Assembly (NCBI RefSeq): GCF_000715205.1 | Contig: NZ_JOTP01000011.1 | Span: 62,001 to 126,000 of the forward strand | Direction: 5' to 3' | DNA length: 64,000 nt | From: Bacillus zhangzhouensis | GTDB taxonomy: Bacteria; Bacillota; Bacilli; Bacillales; Bacillaceae | In this document: positions 17,258-27,347 of the stretch, piece after piece | Layout: each line of letters opens with the position of its first letter | Position numbering within the stretch: the first letter of the stretch is position 1 | The notes under the pieces: generated by a model | The model's database searches: none | What the model was told of the DNA's origin: nothing | The model's input: the letters and a program-made list of their open reading frames with translations, nothing else | Position numbers and translations under genes: made by a program

Positions 17258-18436
17258 ATGATCGATAGGTTACGTGCGGCATTTCACCAGCAATTTGGAG
17301 ATAAAGAAGAACTTCGTTATTTTTTCGCCCCAGGGAGGGTGAATTTGATTGGTGAACATACCGATTACAATGGAGGCCATGTCTTCCCTTGCGCGCTCAC
17401 TCTCGGTACGTATGCTGCCGGTGCAAAACGGTCAGATGGACGCGTCAGAATGTATTCCTTGAACTTTGAAGAAGATGGTGTGAAAGAATTTGACCTTTTT
17501 GAAATCGCTTACGCAGAATCGGACGGCTGGGCGAACTACCCAAAGGGAGTGTTCAATCAGTTTATAGAAGCAGGTATGGATATCAAAGAAGGGTTTGATA
17601 TCGTATACGGCGGCAATATTCCAAATGGCGCAGGGCTGTCCTCATCTGCCTCCATTGAGCTCGTCACAGCTGTCTTGATCAATGAATGGTCTTCATTCGG
17701 CACTTCGTCTGTTGATCTTGCCCTTCTTTCGCAGCGTGCAGAAAATGACTTCATTGGCGTCAATTGTGGCATTATGGATCAGTTTTCGATTGCTCTCGGA
17801 AAAGAAGATCACGCTATTTTACTCAATTGTGACACCCTTGCCTTTGAATACAGTCCGTTTCGGCAAGAGGGGCTAGCGCTTGTGATTGCGAATACAAACA
17901 AAAAGCGGGCGCTGGCTGACTCCAAATACAATGAACGCCGGTCAGAGTGTCAATCTGCTTTAAACGACCTTAGAAAAGAAATCGACATTGCACATTTATG
18001 TGAGCTCACTGCGGAAGAATTTGCCCAGCATGCCCATTTGATTCAAGATGAAACGTGCCGCAAACGTGCAAGACATGTGGTGACGGAAAACGAGCGGACC
18101 ATGAAAGCAGTAAATTTTCTGAAAGATGATAAAATGGAAGAACTAGGTGCTCTCATGAAGGCCTCTCACCTTTCTTTAAAGAATGATTATGAAGTGACTG
18201 GACTTGAACTAGATGCACTTGCTGAAGCTGCGTGGCTTTATCCTGGGACGATAGGCTCTCGTATGACAGGTGCAGGCTTTGGTGGCTGCACGATCAGCAT
18301 TGTGAAAGAAGAGCTGCTGGATTCATTTATAGAAGAAACAGGTGCGATTTATCAAGAAAAAACGGGCATTCAAGCCTCTTTTTACACAGCTGGAATTGGA
18401 GGCGGCGCAAGAGAGTTAACGAAGGAGGAAATGTGA
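17258..18436 (+). CDS. galK: Galactokinase
   Basis: Phosphorylates alpha-D-galactose with ATP in the first committed Leloir step. The GHMP-kinase motifs are all present: galactokinase signature GRVNLIGEHTDYN (residues 26-38), ATP-binding IPNGAGLSSSASIEL, the catalytic-Asp region GVNCGIMDQF and the C-terminal GSRMTGAGFGGCTI. The 392-residue length is normal. ATG 17258 is preferred over ATG 17252 because AAAAGGGG ends one base before the latter. Its stop overlaps the galE start by one base. Confidence 0.95.
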   Translation: MIDRLRAAFHQQFGDKEELRYFFAPGRVNLIGEHTDYNGGHVFPCALTLGTYAAGAKRSDGRVRMYSLNFEEDGVKEFDLFEIAYAESDGWANYPKGVFNQFIEAGMDIKEGFDIVYGGNIPNGAGLSSSASIELVTAVLINEWSSFGTSSVDLALLSQRAENDFIGVNCGIMDQFSIALGKEDHAILLNCDTLAFEYSPFRQEGLALVIANTNKKRALADSKYNERRSECQSALNDLRKEIDIAHLCELTAEEFAQHAHLIQDETCRKRARHVVTENERTMKAVNFLKDDKMEELGALMKASHLSLKNDYEVTGLELDALAEAAWLYPGTIGSRMTGAGFGGCTISIVKEELLDSFIEETGAIYQEKTGIQASFYTAGIGGGARELTKEEM

Positions 18437-19428
18437 TGACAATTTTAGTTTGCGGAGGAGCAGGGTTCATTGGCAGTCATGCGGTAGCGGCTCTTTTAGC
18501 TAAAGGCGAACAAGTGGTGGTAGTTGATAATTTGCAGACAGGTCATAAAGAAGCTGTTGTAGAGGGAGCTGTATTAGAAGAGGGAGATTTAAGAGATCAA
18601 GCTTTTTTAAGACAGGTTTTTCAAACGCATCAAATCGAAGCGGTGATGCACTTTGCAGCAGATTCACTTGTTGGCGAGAGTGTGACGGACCCGCTCAAGT
18701 ACTATGACAACAATGTCGGAGGGGCAACGGCTTTACTTCAGGTGATGCATGAATTTGATGTGAAGCACATTGTATTTTCTTCAACCGCTGCCACGTACGG
18801 TGAACCAAAGCGTGTGCCGATTGTTGAAACGGATGAGACGAACCCGACGAATCCTTATGGAGAAACGAAACTAGCGATTGAAAAAATGTTGAAGTGGTCT
18901 GAGCAAGCATATGGGCTGGAATACGTTGTGCTTCGCTACTTCAATGTAGCCGGTGCTCATCCGGAAGGGCTTGTCGGTGAAGATCATCAGCCTGAGACAC
19001 ATCTCATTCCGATTATTCTTCAAGTCGCTTTAGGGAAACGTGATCAGATCATGATTTACGGCGATGATTATGAGACAGAGGACGGAACGTGCATCAGAGA
19101 TTACATTCATGTCATGGATTTAGTTGAGGCGCACATTTTAGCCGTTGATCGGCTGCGCGAAGGAAAAGGAAGTGCGACATATAACTTAGGAAATGGCACA
19201 GGCTTCTCTGTGAAGCAGGTGGTCGAAGCCGCAAGGGAAGTAACGGGGCATGCCATCCCGGCACAGGTAGCCAAAAGACGTGCGGGAGATCCGGCAAAGC
19301 TGATTGCTTCTTCTGAAAAGGCATTGCAAGAATTGGGCTGGAAGCCTCAATATGCTGACCTTCACACGATCATTCAAAGTGCGTGGGAGTGGTTTCAGAA
19401 GCATCCAGATGGCTACGAAAGTGTATAA
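18436..19428 (+). CDS. galE: UDP-glucose 4-epimerase
   Basis: Interconverts UDP-galactose and UDP-glucose using bound NAD. Visible features are the nucleotide-binding GGAGFIGSHAV, the active-site region FSSTAATYGE, the catalytic NPYGETK (Tyr and Lys of YxxxK), and VLRYFNVAGAHPEG. The 330-residue length is normal. AAGGAGG lies before the ATG. In B. subtilis galE is not in the galKT locus; here it is inserted between galK and galT, giving a complete Leloir operon. Confidence 0.95.
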   Translation: MTILVCGGAGFIGSHAVAALLAKGEQVVVVDNLQTGHKEAVVEGAVLEEGDLRDQAFLRQVFQTHQIEAVMHFAADSLVGESVTDPLKYYDNNVGGATALLQVMHEFDVKHIVFSSTAATYGEPKRVPIVETDETNPTNPYGETKLAIEKMLKWSEQAYGLEYVVLRYFNVAGAHPEGLVGEDHQPETHLIPIILQVALGKRDQIMIYGDDYETEDGTCIRDYIHVMDLVEAHILAVDRLREGKGSATYNLGNGTGFSVKQVVEAAREVTGHAIPAQVAKRRAGDPAKLIASSEKALQELGWKPQYADLHTIIQSAWEWFQKHPDGYESV

Positions 19429-19463
19429 AGCGTAACAGGCAGGCAAGAGAGGGGACAGAGGGA

Positions 19464-20984
19464 ATGGCGATAGATATTTTTGAAAAGCTGGAACAGCTGA
19501 TTCAATATGGGATCAATAAAGAGCTGATTACACCACTAGATATCGATTATACGAGAAATCGACTGCTTGAGGTGCTTGGGCTCGATGACGCTGAAGCAAG
19601 AACAATTTCGGGAGACGCGGACCTTGAAGACATCTTAATGCCGATACTGGATTGGGCAGTAGAAACAGGCCTTATTCCTGAGGGGACAGATACGTATCGT
19701 GATTTACTAGATGCAAAAATCATGGGCTGTTTGGTGGCGCCTCCAAGTGTCATCTATGCGAAGTTTGAAGAGAAACGCCAGCAAGAAGGACCGAAGGCGG
19801 CTACAAGCTGGTTCTATGAGATGCAGCAGCATGCACACTATATTCATACAGGCAGAATCGCCAAAAATGTGCAGTGGTTTACAACAACAGATGATGGCGT
19901 GCTGGAAATCACTATTAATCTATCGAAACCGGAAAAGGATCCAAAAGCGATCGCTGAAGCCAAGAAGCTCAGTCAAAAGCAATATCCTCTTTGTCTGCTT
20001 TGTAAAGAAAACGTTGGGTTTGGGGGGCGAATCAATCATCCAGCGAGACAGAATCACCGGATTATCCCTGTAACGCTCACAGACGAATCGTGGTTTCTGC
20101 AATTTTCACCCTATGTGTATTACAACGAGCATTGCATTGTGTTCAAGGGCGAGCACGAGCCGATGCAGATCACAAAAAAGACCTTTGAACGTCTGCTTTC
20201 CTTCATATCTATATATCCGCACTATTTCATTGGGTCGAATGCCGATCTTCCTATTGTTGGAGGGAGTATATTAAGCCATGACCATTTTCAAGGCGGTGCG
20301 CATGAATTTCCGATGGCGAAAGCAGAGATGGAAGACGTCTTTTCACTCAAAGCGTTTCCAAATGTGAGGGCTGGCATTGTGAAATGGCCGATGTCTGTGA
20401 TTCGTCTTCAAAGCAGCGACCCGCAAACGCTCGCCGACGCAGCGGACTTTATCTTACACGAGTGGAAAATGTATTCAGATGAAGCAGTGGGGCTGATCGC
20501 TCATACAGAAGAGACTCCGCACAATACCATTACACCAATTGCACGCCGATATGGGGAAGACTATGAATTAGATCTCGTGCTGCGTAATAACCGTACAGAC
20601 GAACGGCACCCAGACGGAATTTTTCACCCGCACGAAGAAGTTCATCATATTAAAAAAGAGAACATCGGGTTAATTGAAGTGATGGGCCTTGCCGTCCTTC
20701 CTGGCAGATTAGCTGAGGAATTAAGCCAGTTAAAAGCGGCACTGCTATCCCAAAAACCCCTTGAAGAAATCAAAGCCCGCCCTGCAATTACGAAGCACGA
20801 AACATGGGCGAAGCGCCTGCTTGAAGAGAACACCTTCACAGAGGATAATACAGAAGCCATTTTACAACAAGAAATCGGCTATATTTTTTCTCGAATTCTC
20901 TCGCAGGCGGGTGTGTTTAAAAGAACCGAGCAAGGGAAAACAGCTTTTAAACGTTTCATTCAAACACTCCATACAGGCAGGTGA
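19464..20984 (+). CDS. galT: Galactose-1-phosphate uridylyltransferase (class II, Firmicute type)
   Basis: Swaps UMP from UDP-glucose to galactose-1-phosphate. The 506-residue length and sequence match the long class II GalT of Bacillus and lactobacilli, not the 350-residue E. coli type. Motifs include CLLCKENVGFGGRINHPARQNHR (residues 177-199) and GGSILSHDHFQGGAHEFP with HDHFQGG at 272-278. The start is ATG 19464 after GAGAGGGGACAGAGGG. The frame is open upstream into galE, but that part is not GalT-like. Confidence 0.94.
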   Translation: MAIDIFEKLEQLIQYGINKELITPLDIDYTRNRLLEVLGLDDAEARTISGDADLEDILMPILDWAVETGLIPEGTDTYRDLLDAKIMGCLVAPPSVIYAKFEEKRQQEGPKAATSWFYEMQQHAHYIHTGRIAKNVQWFTTTDDGVLEITINLSKPEKDPKAIAEAKKLSQKQYPLCLLCKENVGFGGRINHPARQNHRIIPVTLTDESWFLQFSPYVYYNEHCIVFKGEHEPMQITKKTFERLLSFISIYPHYFIGSNADLPIVGGSILSHDHFQGGAHEFPMAKAEMEDVFSLKAFPNVRAGIVKWPMSVIRLQSSDPQTLADAADFILHEWKMYSDEAVGLIAHTEETPHNTITPIARRYGEDYELDLVLRNNRTDERHPDGIFHPHEEVHHIKKENIGLIEVMGLAVLPGRLAEELSQLKAALLSQKPLEEIKARPAITKHETWAKRLLEENTFTEDNTEAILQQEIGYIFSRILSQAGVFKRTEQGKTAFKRFIQTLHTGR

Positions 20985-20988
20985 TTAG

Positions 20989-22071
20989 ATGATTGAACAG
21001 GTAAGAACCTTAATGGAAGAAAAACAACTCGACGGTGTCCTGATTCGAAAGAGGAATAACTTCTCTTGGCTAACAGGAGGAAGAAGGAATCACATTGTGT
21101 TAAATACGCCAGAGGGCGTGTGTCAGCTGCTCGTGTTGAAAGACGACATTGTCCTCATTGTGAATCAAATGGAAGAAAAGCGGATCATTGAAGAAGAAAT
21201 GGCGTATGTCGACCATCCCTTTCAAGTGGTCACAATGGATTGGTATGAGGATGATGCCCCCTACATTCGCACACTCACAAAAGGCAAACGAATTGGGGCA
21301 GACGTTCAAATGGAAGGGTTTGAGTTGATCGAGCCAGATTTGTCGCTCGCTCGATCGATCCTTTCAGCATCACAGCTCAGCCAATATGAAACCCTTTGTC
21401 ATGAAACAGCTGTTATTGTAGAGAGTGTCTGTAAAGAAATCGTTCCAGGGCAAACGGAACACGAAATTGCTTCGCTTGTCGCCCAAAAAGCGATTGCGCA
21501 AGGCATGACGATTGAAGTGCTGCTCGTGGCAACAGATGACCGTATTCATCAATACCGTCATCCAATTCCTACCGAAAAGGCGCTTCAAAAGCATGCGCTT
21601 GTTGTGCTTTGTGCTGAACGGAACGGACTCGTGGCCAATGTGACAAGATCCGTTTACTTTGGTCAGCTTCCGAAGGAGCTTGAGGAAAACAAGGAACGGC
21701 TTGCGCGGATTGATACGGTTATGAATGCAGCCACCCGTCCCGGAAAAACCATTGGAGATGTACTGAAGGCAGGAATTGCTCAGTACGAAAAAGAAGGCTT
21801 TCCGGATAGTTGGAAAAAACTTCACCAAGGAGGAAAGACGGGCTTTGTATCTAGAGAGATCATTGCAGTTCCTTCATCTAAGGAGGAGGTTCAGCTTCAT
21901 CAAGTGTTCACCTGGAATCCTTCATTGCCAGGGCTGAAATCAGAGGATACGATGGTAGTGGAGAAAGAAAAGAATCGCTTTTTAACCTATACGGGCAAGT
22001 GGACGTACATTGACATTGAACATGAAGGGGACATCTATAGACGACCTGACATCTTGGTGAGAGATGAATAA
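20989..22071 (+). CDS. M24 (creatinase/aminopeptidase P) fold protein lacking most metal ligands, in the gal operon
   Basis: A 360-residue protein with an N-terminal creatinase-like domain (to about 125) and a C-terminal pita-bread domain. The M24 landmarks can be aligned but the metal ligands are altered. The usual first-Asp motif reads VVLCAERNG (206-213), and the second Asp in D-x-TRT reads NVTRS (217-221). The HGxGH motif reads HQGGKTG (279-285) and the EPG motif reads NPSLPG; only the last Glu, in SEDTMVVE, remains. His191 in RHPIP, which aligns with the substrate-binding His of the family, is kept. It is therefore probably not a metallo-aminopeptidase. It may be metal-independent, as creatinase is, or non-enzymatic. 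It starts four bases after galT, so it is part of the operon. Confidence 0.78.
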   Translation: MIEQVRTLMEEKQLDGVLIRKRNNFSWLTGGRRNHIVLNTPEGVCQLLVLKDDIVLIVNQMEEKRIIEEEMAYVDHPFQVVTMDWYEDDAPYIRTLTKGKRIGADVQMEGFELIEPDLSLARSILSASQLSQYETLCHETAVIVESVCKEIVPGQTEHEIASLVAQKAIAQGMTIEVLLVATDDRIHQYRHPIPTEKALQKHALVVLCAERNGLVANVTRSVYFGQLPKELEENKERLARIDTVMNAATRPGKTIGDVLKAGIAQYEKEGFPDSWKKLHQGGKTGFVSREIIAVPSSKEEVQLHQVFTWNPSLPGLKSEDTMVVEKEKNRFLTYTGKWTYIDIEHEGDIYRRPDILVRDE

Positions 22072-22077
22072 ATGCAG

Positions 22078-22103
22078 AATGCCGGCGATCAGCCGGTTTT
22101 TTG
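22078..22103 (+). terminator. Terminator of the gal operon
   Basis: CCGGC-GATCA-GCCGG followed by six T, a few bases after the stop codon of the M24-fold gene. Confidence 0.75.
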
Positions 22104-22587
22104 CTGGAAGTCTTTAGTGAGATTCCACTCATTTATCAGCATTACCAATTCTTACAGCGCACAGGCTGAAGATCGATACTTTCTTTTCTTGTCAACTTGC
22201 GTTAAAATGAGTAAGGTTTTTGTTAAATGTGGGGATACCTATATCGAAATTGTTTACCTAGATAAAATTTCATTAAGTTAAATTGAAATTTGACCAAACT
22301 TTTTTATTGTGGTAAACCTAAATTTGACAAAGTTCTTGATTGTATGTCCTTTGCCTTCAACTCTCAACTTTTCAAATTCCTAGAAATTTATTGTGTGTGC
22401 AATAATATAAATTTATGTCGAATTTATGACATTTTAATAGAAATCTGTTGAAAAATAAATGAACTTTTGAAAAAAGGGGAGCTAACTCCTACAGATTTTG
22501 ATAGCATTACAAAGGGAAGAAAAGTTTTCGAAGGCAGATGGCTTTTCACAATTATTTAGCAATTTATACATTATCTAAGGAAGGATG
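22104..22587 (+). promoter_or_regulatory. Long upstream region of qoxABCD
   Basis: About 480 bases, very AT-rich, without a credible gene. It must carry the qox promoter. TTGACA occurs at about 22326-22331 but has no good -10 at the right distance. AATAATATAAATT near 22410 could be a -10 region. I see no clear catabolite (cre) box. Confidence 0.35.
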
Positions 22588-23544
22588 GTGATCTTCTTGT
22601 TCAGAGCCATTAAACCTATGCTTTTATTAGCGATGCTCGTGAGTGTTTTTGTATTAGGAGGTTGCAGCAATATCGCTGTTTTAGATCCTAAAGGACCTGT
22701 CGCAGCACAACAAAAAGACTTAATCCTTTTATCTATCGGATTCATGCTCTTTATCGTTGGCGCGGTATTTGTACTGTTTACCATCATTTTGGTTAAATAC
22801 CGTGAGCGTAAGGACGTTGGAAACGCCTCTTATAATCCAGAAATTCATGGGAATACGCTTCTAGAAGTTATCTGGACAGTGATCCCAATATTAATCGTTG
22901 CTGCCCTTTCGGTTCCAACTGTAAAAACAATTTACTCTTTGGAAGAGGCACCTCAAGCAACAAGCCATAAAGATCCACTTGTTGTTTATGCTACAGCAGT
23001 TGATTGGAAATGGATCTTTAGTTATCCAGAGGAAAATATCGAAACAGTGAACTACTTAAACATTCCAAAAGATCAGCCGGTTTTATTCAAAATCACTTCC
23101 GCTGATACAATGGCATCACTATGGATTCCTCAGCTAGGCGGGGAGAAGTATGCGATGGCTGGAATGGAAATGGAACAGTATCTTCAAGCTGATGAAGTAG
23201 GCACATACGAAGGAAGAAACGCCAACTTCACAGGTGAGGGCTTTGCTCAGCAAAAATTCAAAGTCAATGCGATGACGCAGTCTGACTATGATAAATGGGT
23301 AAACAAAACGAAAAAAGAAGCACCAAAGTTAACGAAGAAAACGTATGACTACCTGATGCTTCCTGATGCTGCAGATGTGCAGACATTCTCATCAACACAT
23401 TTATCTTTTGCGAAGCATGGAGAGGACTCTGAATATGCACTCCAAGCACGCAAACGTTTAGGTTATCAATCAGTTTCTCCGCATTCCAAAACAGATCCTT
23501 TCGAGAATGTGAAGAACTATAAAAGAAAACTAGATAGTGAATAA
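22588..23544 (+). CDS. qoxA: Quinol oxidase aa3-600 subunit II
   Basis: Subunit II of the cytochrome aa3 quinol oxidase, an outward-facing lipoprotein. The signal ends in the lipobox VLGGC (Cys26 from the GTG start). Two transmembrane helices follow (LILLSIGFMLFIVGAVFVLFTIILV and LLEVIWTVIPILIVAALSVPTV). The periplasmic-type cupredoxin domain then has VDWKWIFSYPEENIETVNYLNIP and SLWIPQLGGEKYAM. The CuA-binding cysteines of cytochrome c oxidases are absent, as expected of a quinol oxidase. I took GTG 22588, which reproduces the B. subtilis N-terminus; ATG 22585 directly precedes it. Confidence 0.95.
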   Translation: MIFLFRAIKPMLLLAMLVSVFVLGGCSNIAVLDPKGPVAAQQKDLILLSIGFMLFIVGAVFVLFTIILVKYRERKDVGNASYNPEIHGNTLLEVIWTVIPILIVAALSVPTVKTIYSLEEAPQATSHKDPLVVYATAVDWKWIFSYPEENIETVNYLNIPKDQPVLFKITSADTMASLWIPQLGGEKYAMAGMEMEQYLQADEVGTYEGRNANFTGEGFAQQKFKVNAMTQSDYDKWVNKTKKEAPKLTKKTYDYLMLPDAADVQTFSSTHLSFAKHGEDSEYALQARKRLGYQSVSPHSKTDPFENVKNYKRKLDSE

Positions 23545-23571
23545 ACTGACTAAGGAAAGGAGGAGGCCGTT

Positions 23572-25530
23572 ATGCATTTAAAATGGGATGAGTTTTTTGT
23601 AACTGGAGACCCATTAATTCTTGGTGCGCAAATTTCTATCGCTCTTACTTCCATTGCCATCGTTTTTGTTTTAACATACTTCAAAAAGTGGAAATGGCTC
23701 TGGAAAGAATGGTTAACATCAGTTGATCATAAAAAGCTAGGGATCATGTATATCCTTGCTGCTGTGATTATGTTCTTCCGCGGTGGGGTAGACGGACTGA
23801 TGATGCGCGCACAGCTGGCGCTTCCTAATAATACGTTTTTAGATTCCAACCACTATAATGAAATTTTTACAACGCATGGTACGATCATGATTCTATTCAT
23901 GGCAATGCCATTTTTAATTGGTTTAATCAACGTCGTTGTTCCTCTTCAAATTGGTGCACGTGACGTTGCATTCCCGTATTTGAACAACCTTAGCTTCTGG
24001 ACATTCATGGTCGGAGCAATGCTGTTCAACATTTCCTTCGTTATTGGAGGATCACCAAGTGCAGGCTGGACGAGTTACATGCCGCTAGCCGGAAATGATT
24101 TCTCACCAGGACCTGGACAGAACTATTACTTGCTCGGGCTCCAAATTGCAGGTATTGGTACACTGATGACAGGTATTAACTTCATGGTGACCATCTTAAA
24201 AATGCGTACAAAAGGTATGACACTTATGCGTATGCCAATGTTTACATGGACAACATTGATTACGTCTGTCATCATCGTTTTCGCATTCCCTGTATTAACA
24301 GTTGCTTTAGCACTTATGACATTTGATCGTTTATTCGGTTCTGCATTCTTTACACTCGAAGCAGGCGGTATGCCAATGCTTTGGGCGAACCTTTTCTGGA
24401 TTTGGGGACATCCTGAAGTTTATATCGTGATTTTGCCGGCTTTCGGTATTTTCTCAGAAATCTTTGCGACGTTCTCAAGAAAGCAGTTGTTTGGTTACAA
24501 AGCGATGGTTGTATCGATTGTGGCTATCTCTGTTCTTAGTTTCCTTGTGTGGGTTCACCACTTCTTTACAATGGGGAACAGTGCAGCGGTTAACTCATTC
24601 TTCTCGATTACAACAATGGCGATATCTGTACCAACAGGTGTTAAAATCTTTAACTGGCTCTTTACGATGTATCGCGGCCGTATCAGCTTTACATCACCAA
24701 TGCTTTGGGCACTTGGTTTCATCCCGAACTTCGTGATCGGTGGTGTAACTGGGGTTATGCTTGCGATGGCAGCTGCGGATTACCAGTACCATAACACGTA
24801 CTTCCTTGTATCCCACTTCCACTATGTATTAATCGCAGGTACTGTATTTGCTTGTTTCGCTGGTCTTGTTTTCTGGTATCCAAAAATGTTTGGTTACAAG
24901 TTAAACGAAAGAATCGGCAAATGGTTCTTCTGGGTATTCATGATCGGATTCAATATCTGTTTCTTCCCGCAGTACTTCTTAGGACTGCAAGGAATGCCAA
25001 GACGTATTTATACGTATGGACCAGAAGATGGCTGGACTGCACTAAACTTTATTTCAACAATTGGTGCATTCATGATGGGTATCGGATTCATCATCCTTTG
25101 CTATAACATTTACTACAGCTGGAGACACGCAAAACGCGAAGTGTCTGGAGACAGCTGGGGAGAAGGACGTACGCTTGACTGGGCGACATCTTCTGCAATT
25201 CCGCCGCATTATAACTTTGCAGCACTTCCAGAAGTGACAACACCAGATGCATTCCATCATTGGAAGAAAAACAATGTGGACGTTCATCCAGAAAAAGAGT
25301 TTAAGAAAATTCACATGCCGCACAATTCAGGCAGACCACTGATCATGTCTGCATTCTTCGGACTTGGTGCATTCGGTCTTGTATTTGAATGGTACTGGAT
25401 TGGCGTTATCGGCTTAATCGGTGTATTCGCCACAATGATTTTACGTTCATTTGAATATGACGATGGCTACTATATTCCTGTTGAAGAAGTCATTGAAACA
25501 GAGAAAAAGAATAAGGAGGCGCAGAAGTAA
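23572..25530 (+). CDS. qoxB: Quinol oxidase aa3-600 subunit I
   Basis: The catalytic heme-copper subunit that reduces oxygen and pumps protons. It is a 652-residue protein with the conserved heme-copper core: [12 protein letters not shown] with the low-spin heme His, [21 protein letters not shown] with the CuB His and cross-linked Tyr, VHHFFTMG with two CuB histidines, and [10 protein letters not shown] with the heme histidines. Ribosome site AGGAGGAGG is strong. The stop overlaps the qoxC ATG. Confidence 0.96.
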   Translation: MHLKWDEFFVTGDPLILGAQISIALTSIAIVFVLTYFKKWKWLWKEWLTSVDHKKLGIMYILAAVIMFFRGGVDGLMMRAQLALPNNTFLDSNHYNEIFTTHGTIMILFMAMPFLIGLINVVVPLQIGARDVAFPYLNNLSFWTFMVGAMLFNISFVIGGSPSAGWTSYMPLAGNDFSPGPGQNYYLLGLQIAGIGTLMTGINFMVTILKMRTKGMTLMRMPMFTWTTLITSVIIVFAFPVLTVALALMTFDRLFGSAFFTLEAGGMPMLWANLFWIWGHPEVYIVILPAFGIFSEIFATFSRKQLFGYKAMVVSIVAISVLSFLVWVHHFFTMGNSAAVNSFFSITTMAISVPTGVKIFNWLFTMYRGRISFTSPMLWALGFIPNFVIGGVTGVMLAMAAADYQYHNTYFLVSHFHYVLIAGTVFACFAGLVFWYPKMFGYKLNERIGKWFFWVFMIGFNICFFPQYFLGLQGMPRRIYTYGPEDGWTALNFISTIGAFMMGIGFIILCYNIYYSWRHAKREVSGDSWGEGRTLDWATSSAIPPHYNFAALPEVTTPDAFHHWKKNNVDVHPEKEFKKIHMPHNSGRPLIMSAFFGLGAFGLVFEWYWIGVIGLIGVFATMILRSFEYDDGYYIPVEEVIETEKKNKEAQK

Positions 25531-26147
25531 TGGGACATAATGATAGCAGCTATGCAAATGCACCGCTTGAATATCAGTCTGAAACCGGACGTTTAAACAT
25601 CCTTGGTTTCTGGATATTCCTTGGCGCGGAAATCGTGTTATTCTCAACACTTTTTGCGACCTACTTTGTTCTTCATGGCAGAACAGCTGGTGGCGTTTTA
25701 CCAGCTGAGCTATTTGATATGAAGCTTGTATTGATCATGACATTCCTGCTATTAGTCAGCTCATTTACATGTGGGATTGCCGTTCATGAAATGCGCCGTG
25801 GAAGTACAAAAGGGGTTGTCATTTGGACAATTCTGACACTGCTTCTAGGTGCAGGCTTCGTTGGCTTTGAGATTTATGAGTTCTTCCATTATGTACACGA
25901 GGGTGCTAGCATCCATACAAGTGCGTATTGGTCTGCATTCTTCGTTCTTTTAGGAACTCACGGACTACACGTATCAATCGGTATCTTCTGGATTACCGGG
26001 GTCTTGTTCCAAATTAAAAAACGTGGATTAACTCCACAAACAGCATCGAAGATCTTTATTTCAAGTCTATACTGGCATTTCCTTGATGTTGTATGGATTT
26101 TCATCTTCACAGCTGTGTACTTGATCGGATTAGGGGGGCTTTTGTGA
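25530..26147 (+). CDS. qoxC: Quinol oxidase aa3-600 subunit III
   Basis: A 205-residue membrane subunit with five transmembrane helices and the subunit III signature LGFWIFLGAEIVLFSTLFATYFVL, plus GTHGLHVSIGIFWI and YWHFLDVVWIFIFTAVYLI. It stabilises subunit I and helps sustain proton uptake. Its start overlaps the qoxB stop by one base and its stop is one base from qoxD. Confidence 0.95.
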   Translation: MGHNDSSYANAPLEYQSETGRLNILGFWIFLGAEIVLFSTLFATYFVLHGRTAGGVLPAELFDMKLVLIMTFLLLVSSFTCGIAVHEMRRGSTKGVVIWTILTLLLGAGFVGFEIYEFFHYVHEGASIHTSAYWSAFFVLLGTHGLHVSIGIFWITGVLFQIKKRGLTPQTASKIFISSLYWHFLDVVWIFIFTAVYLIGLGGLL

Positions 26148-26148
26148 T

Positions 26149-26529
26149 ATGGCTGGAAAAACACATTCCTCAGCAGAGCATGAACACTTCCCTTGGAAAC
26201 ACGTAGTTGGCTTCATCCTATCCATCGTGCTAACCATTTTAGCATTCTGGATTGCCATTGGAGCTGAAATTGGCAGTTCCGCAAAACTATGGATTATCTT
26301 TGGTTTTGCATTCATTCAAGCATTCTTGCAGCTGTTCATGTTCATGCACATGACAGAGAGCGAGAACGGGACTGTTCAAGTCGGAAATACATTGTTTGGT
26401 CTATTCTGTGCGATTATTTTCGTCATCGGATCTGTTTGGATCTTCGCGGCTCACTACAGCCACGGAGAGAACAGCAAAGACGGATATTCACCGTCTGCGC
26501 CAAAGCAGTCTGAGCATTCAGATAAGTAA
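26149..26529 (+). CDS. qoxD: Quinol oxidase aa3-600 subunit IV
   Basis: A 126-residue small subunit with three transmembrane helices (VVGFILSIVLTILAFWIAIG, LWIIFGFAFIQAFLQLFMFMHM, TLFGLFCAIIFVIGSVWIFAAHY). FMFMHMTES is typical of the cytochrome o/aa3 subunit IV family. It is last in the qox operon and is followed at once by a strong terminator. Confidence 0.94.
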   Translation: MAGKTHSSAEHEHFPWKHVVGFILSIVLTILAFWIAIGAEIGSSAKLWIIFGFAFIQAFLQLFMFMHMTESENGTVQVGNTLFGLFCAIIFVIGSVWIFAAHYSHGENSKDGYSPSAPKQSEHSDK

Positions 26530-26568
26530 TAAAAAACCACTCATCTTCGATAGATGAGTGGTTTTTAT
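26530..26568. terminator. Terminator of qoxABCD
   Basis: CCACTCATCT (26537-26546) pairs with AGATGAGTGG (26552-26561), with A and T runs outside. It can also stop minus-strand transcription from ywcE. Confidence 0.88.
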
Positions 26569-26606
26569 AATGATTGCGATAGCGCTTCCAATTGGTGGTG
26601 CGATAT

Positions 26607-26870
26607 CTATCTGCTGCTGAATCTTTTGCGAATGAATGGAAGTCCATAGATGAGGAACGCTGCAATGTGAGCCAGAATTACGTTAATGGCAAAGAATGCG
26701 ATCATGAAGGTATGTCCTGTTGGAGATAAACTGCTTGTCATGTAAAGACCGAAGAAAATCCACATAATCAAAATAGGTGGAATTGAAGCTAATGCGATTT
26801 TTCTGTTTTCTAGCCATAAAAACAGGGGTGTAGCCGTTGCAATACATAGGTACGCAAAGAACATATCCAT
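26607..26870 (-). CDS. ywcE: Spore-morphogenesis membrane protein YwcE (holin-like)
   Basis: An 87-residue protein with three transmembrane helices ([64 protein letters not shown]). It closely resembles B. subtilis YwcE, a holin-like protein needed for normal spore coat and spore resistance properties. I chose ATG 26870, nine bases after AGGAG; TTG 26879 directly abuts the ribosome site. Position between qoxD and rodA is the same as in B. subtilis. Confidence 0.87.
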   Translation of the reverse strand: MDMFFAYLCIATATPLFLWLENRKIALASIPPILIMWIFFGLYMTSSLSPTGHTFMIAFFAINVILAHIAAFLIYGLPFIRKRFSSR

Positions 26871-27347
26871 CGTATCCAACTCCTTTGTAAGTTGATGTTC
26901 AAATCAAATGAGAGGTCTGGATGCAATTGTGTCTGTTTTTAGGAGATATTGTGAACATTTTGTTACAAGTATTATACCACAATTGACTTTGAAGTAAACT
27001 CAATAATTGGAAAATGGGCCTTATTCCGTAGAAAGTGGTTTTTTTCCTCATTCCTCAGTACATCTTATGCTGGCTGGATGTTTGCTTGTCATATCGCCAC
27101 ATAGGTCATTGAATTTCCCCCTTAAAATCTGTAAAATGATCTTTTTAAAGGACTTGTGATCGGTTGAAATGAAAGAGTCGAAAGGAATTTTTTCCTATTG
27201 TTAGGATGAAAAGTATTTCATTTTTTGAAAATTGATTGGAACCTTTCAGACGTATCTTCCGTCATATTTAAGGTGAGTTGCTTTTATGAAAATTTCAATC
27301 TAATATAAATAAGGGATTTTATGTTTTGTAATAAGGGTGGTTAGTTC
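26871..27347. promoter_or_regulatory. Divergent upstream region of ywcE and rodA
   Basis: About 480 AT-rich bases with no gene that I can support. They should hold the ywcE promoter (stationary phase or sporulation in B. subtilis) and the rodA promoter. I could not pick a clear promoter or operator by eye. Confidence 0.3.

Noticed and set aside
22072-22281. A 69-codon open frame after the gal operon
   Set aside because: It starts within the terminator hairpin and has no ribosome site or family resemblance.
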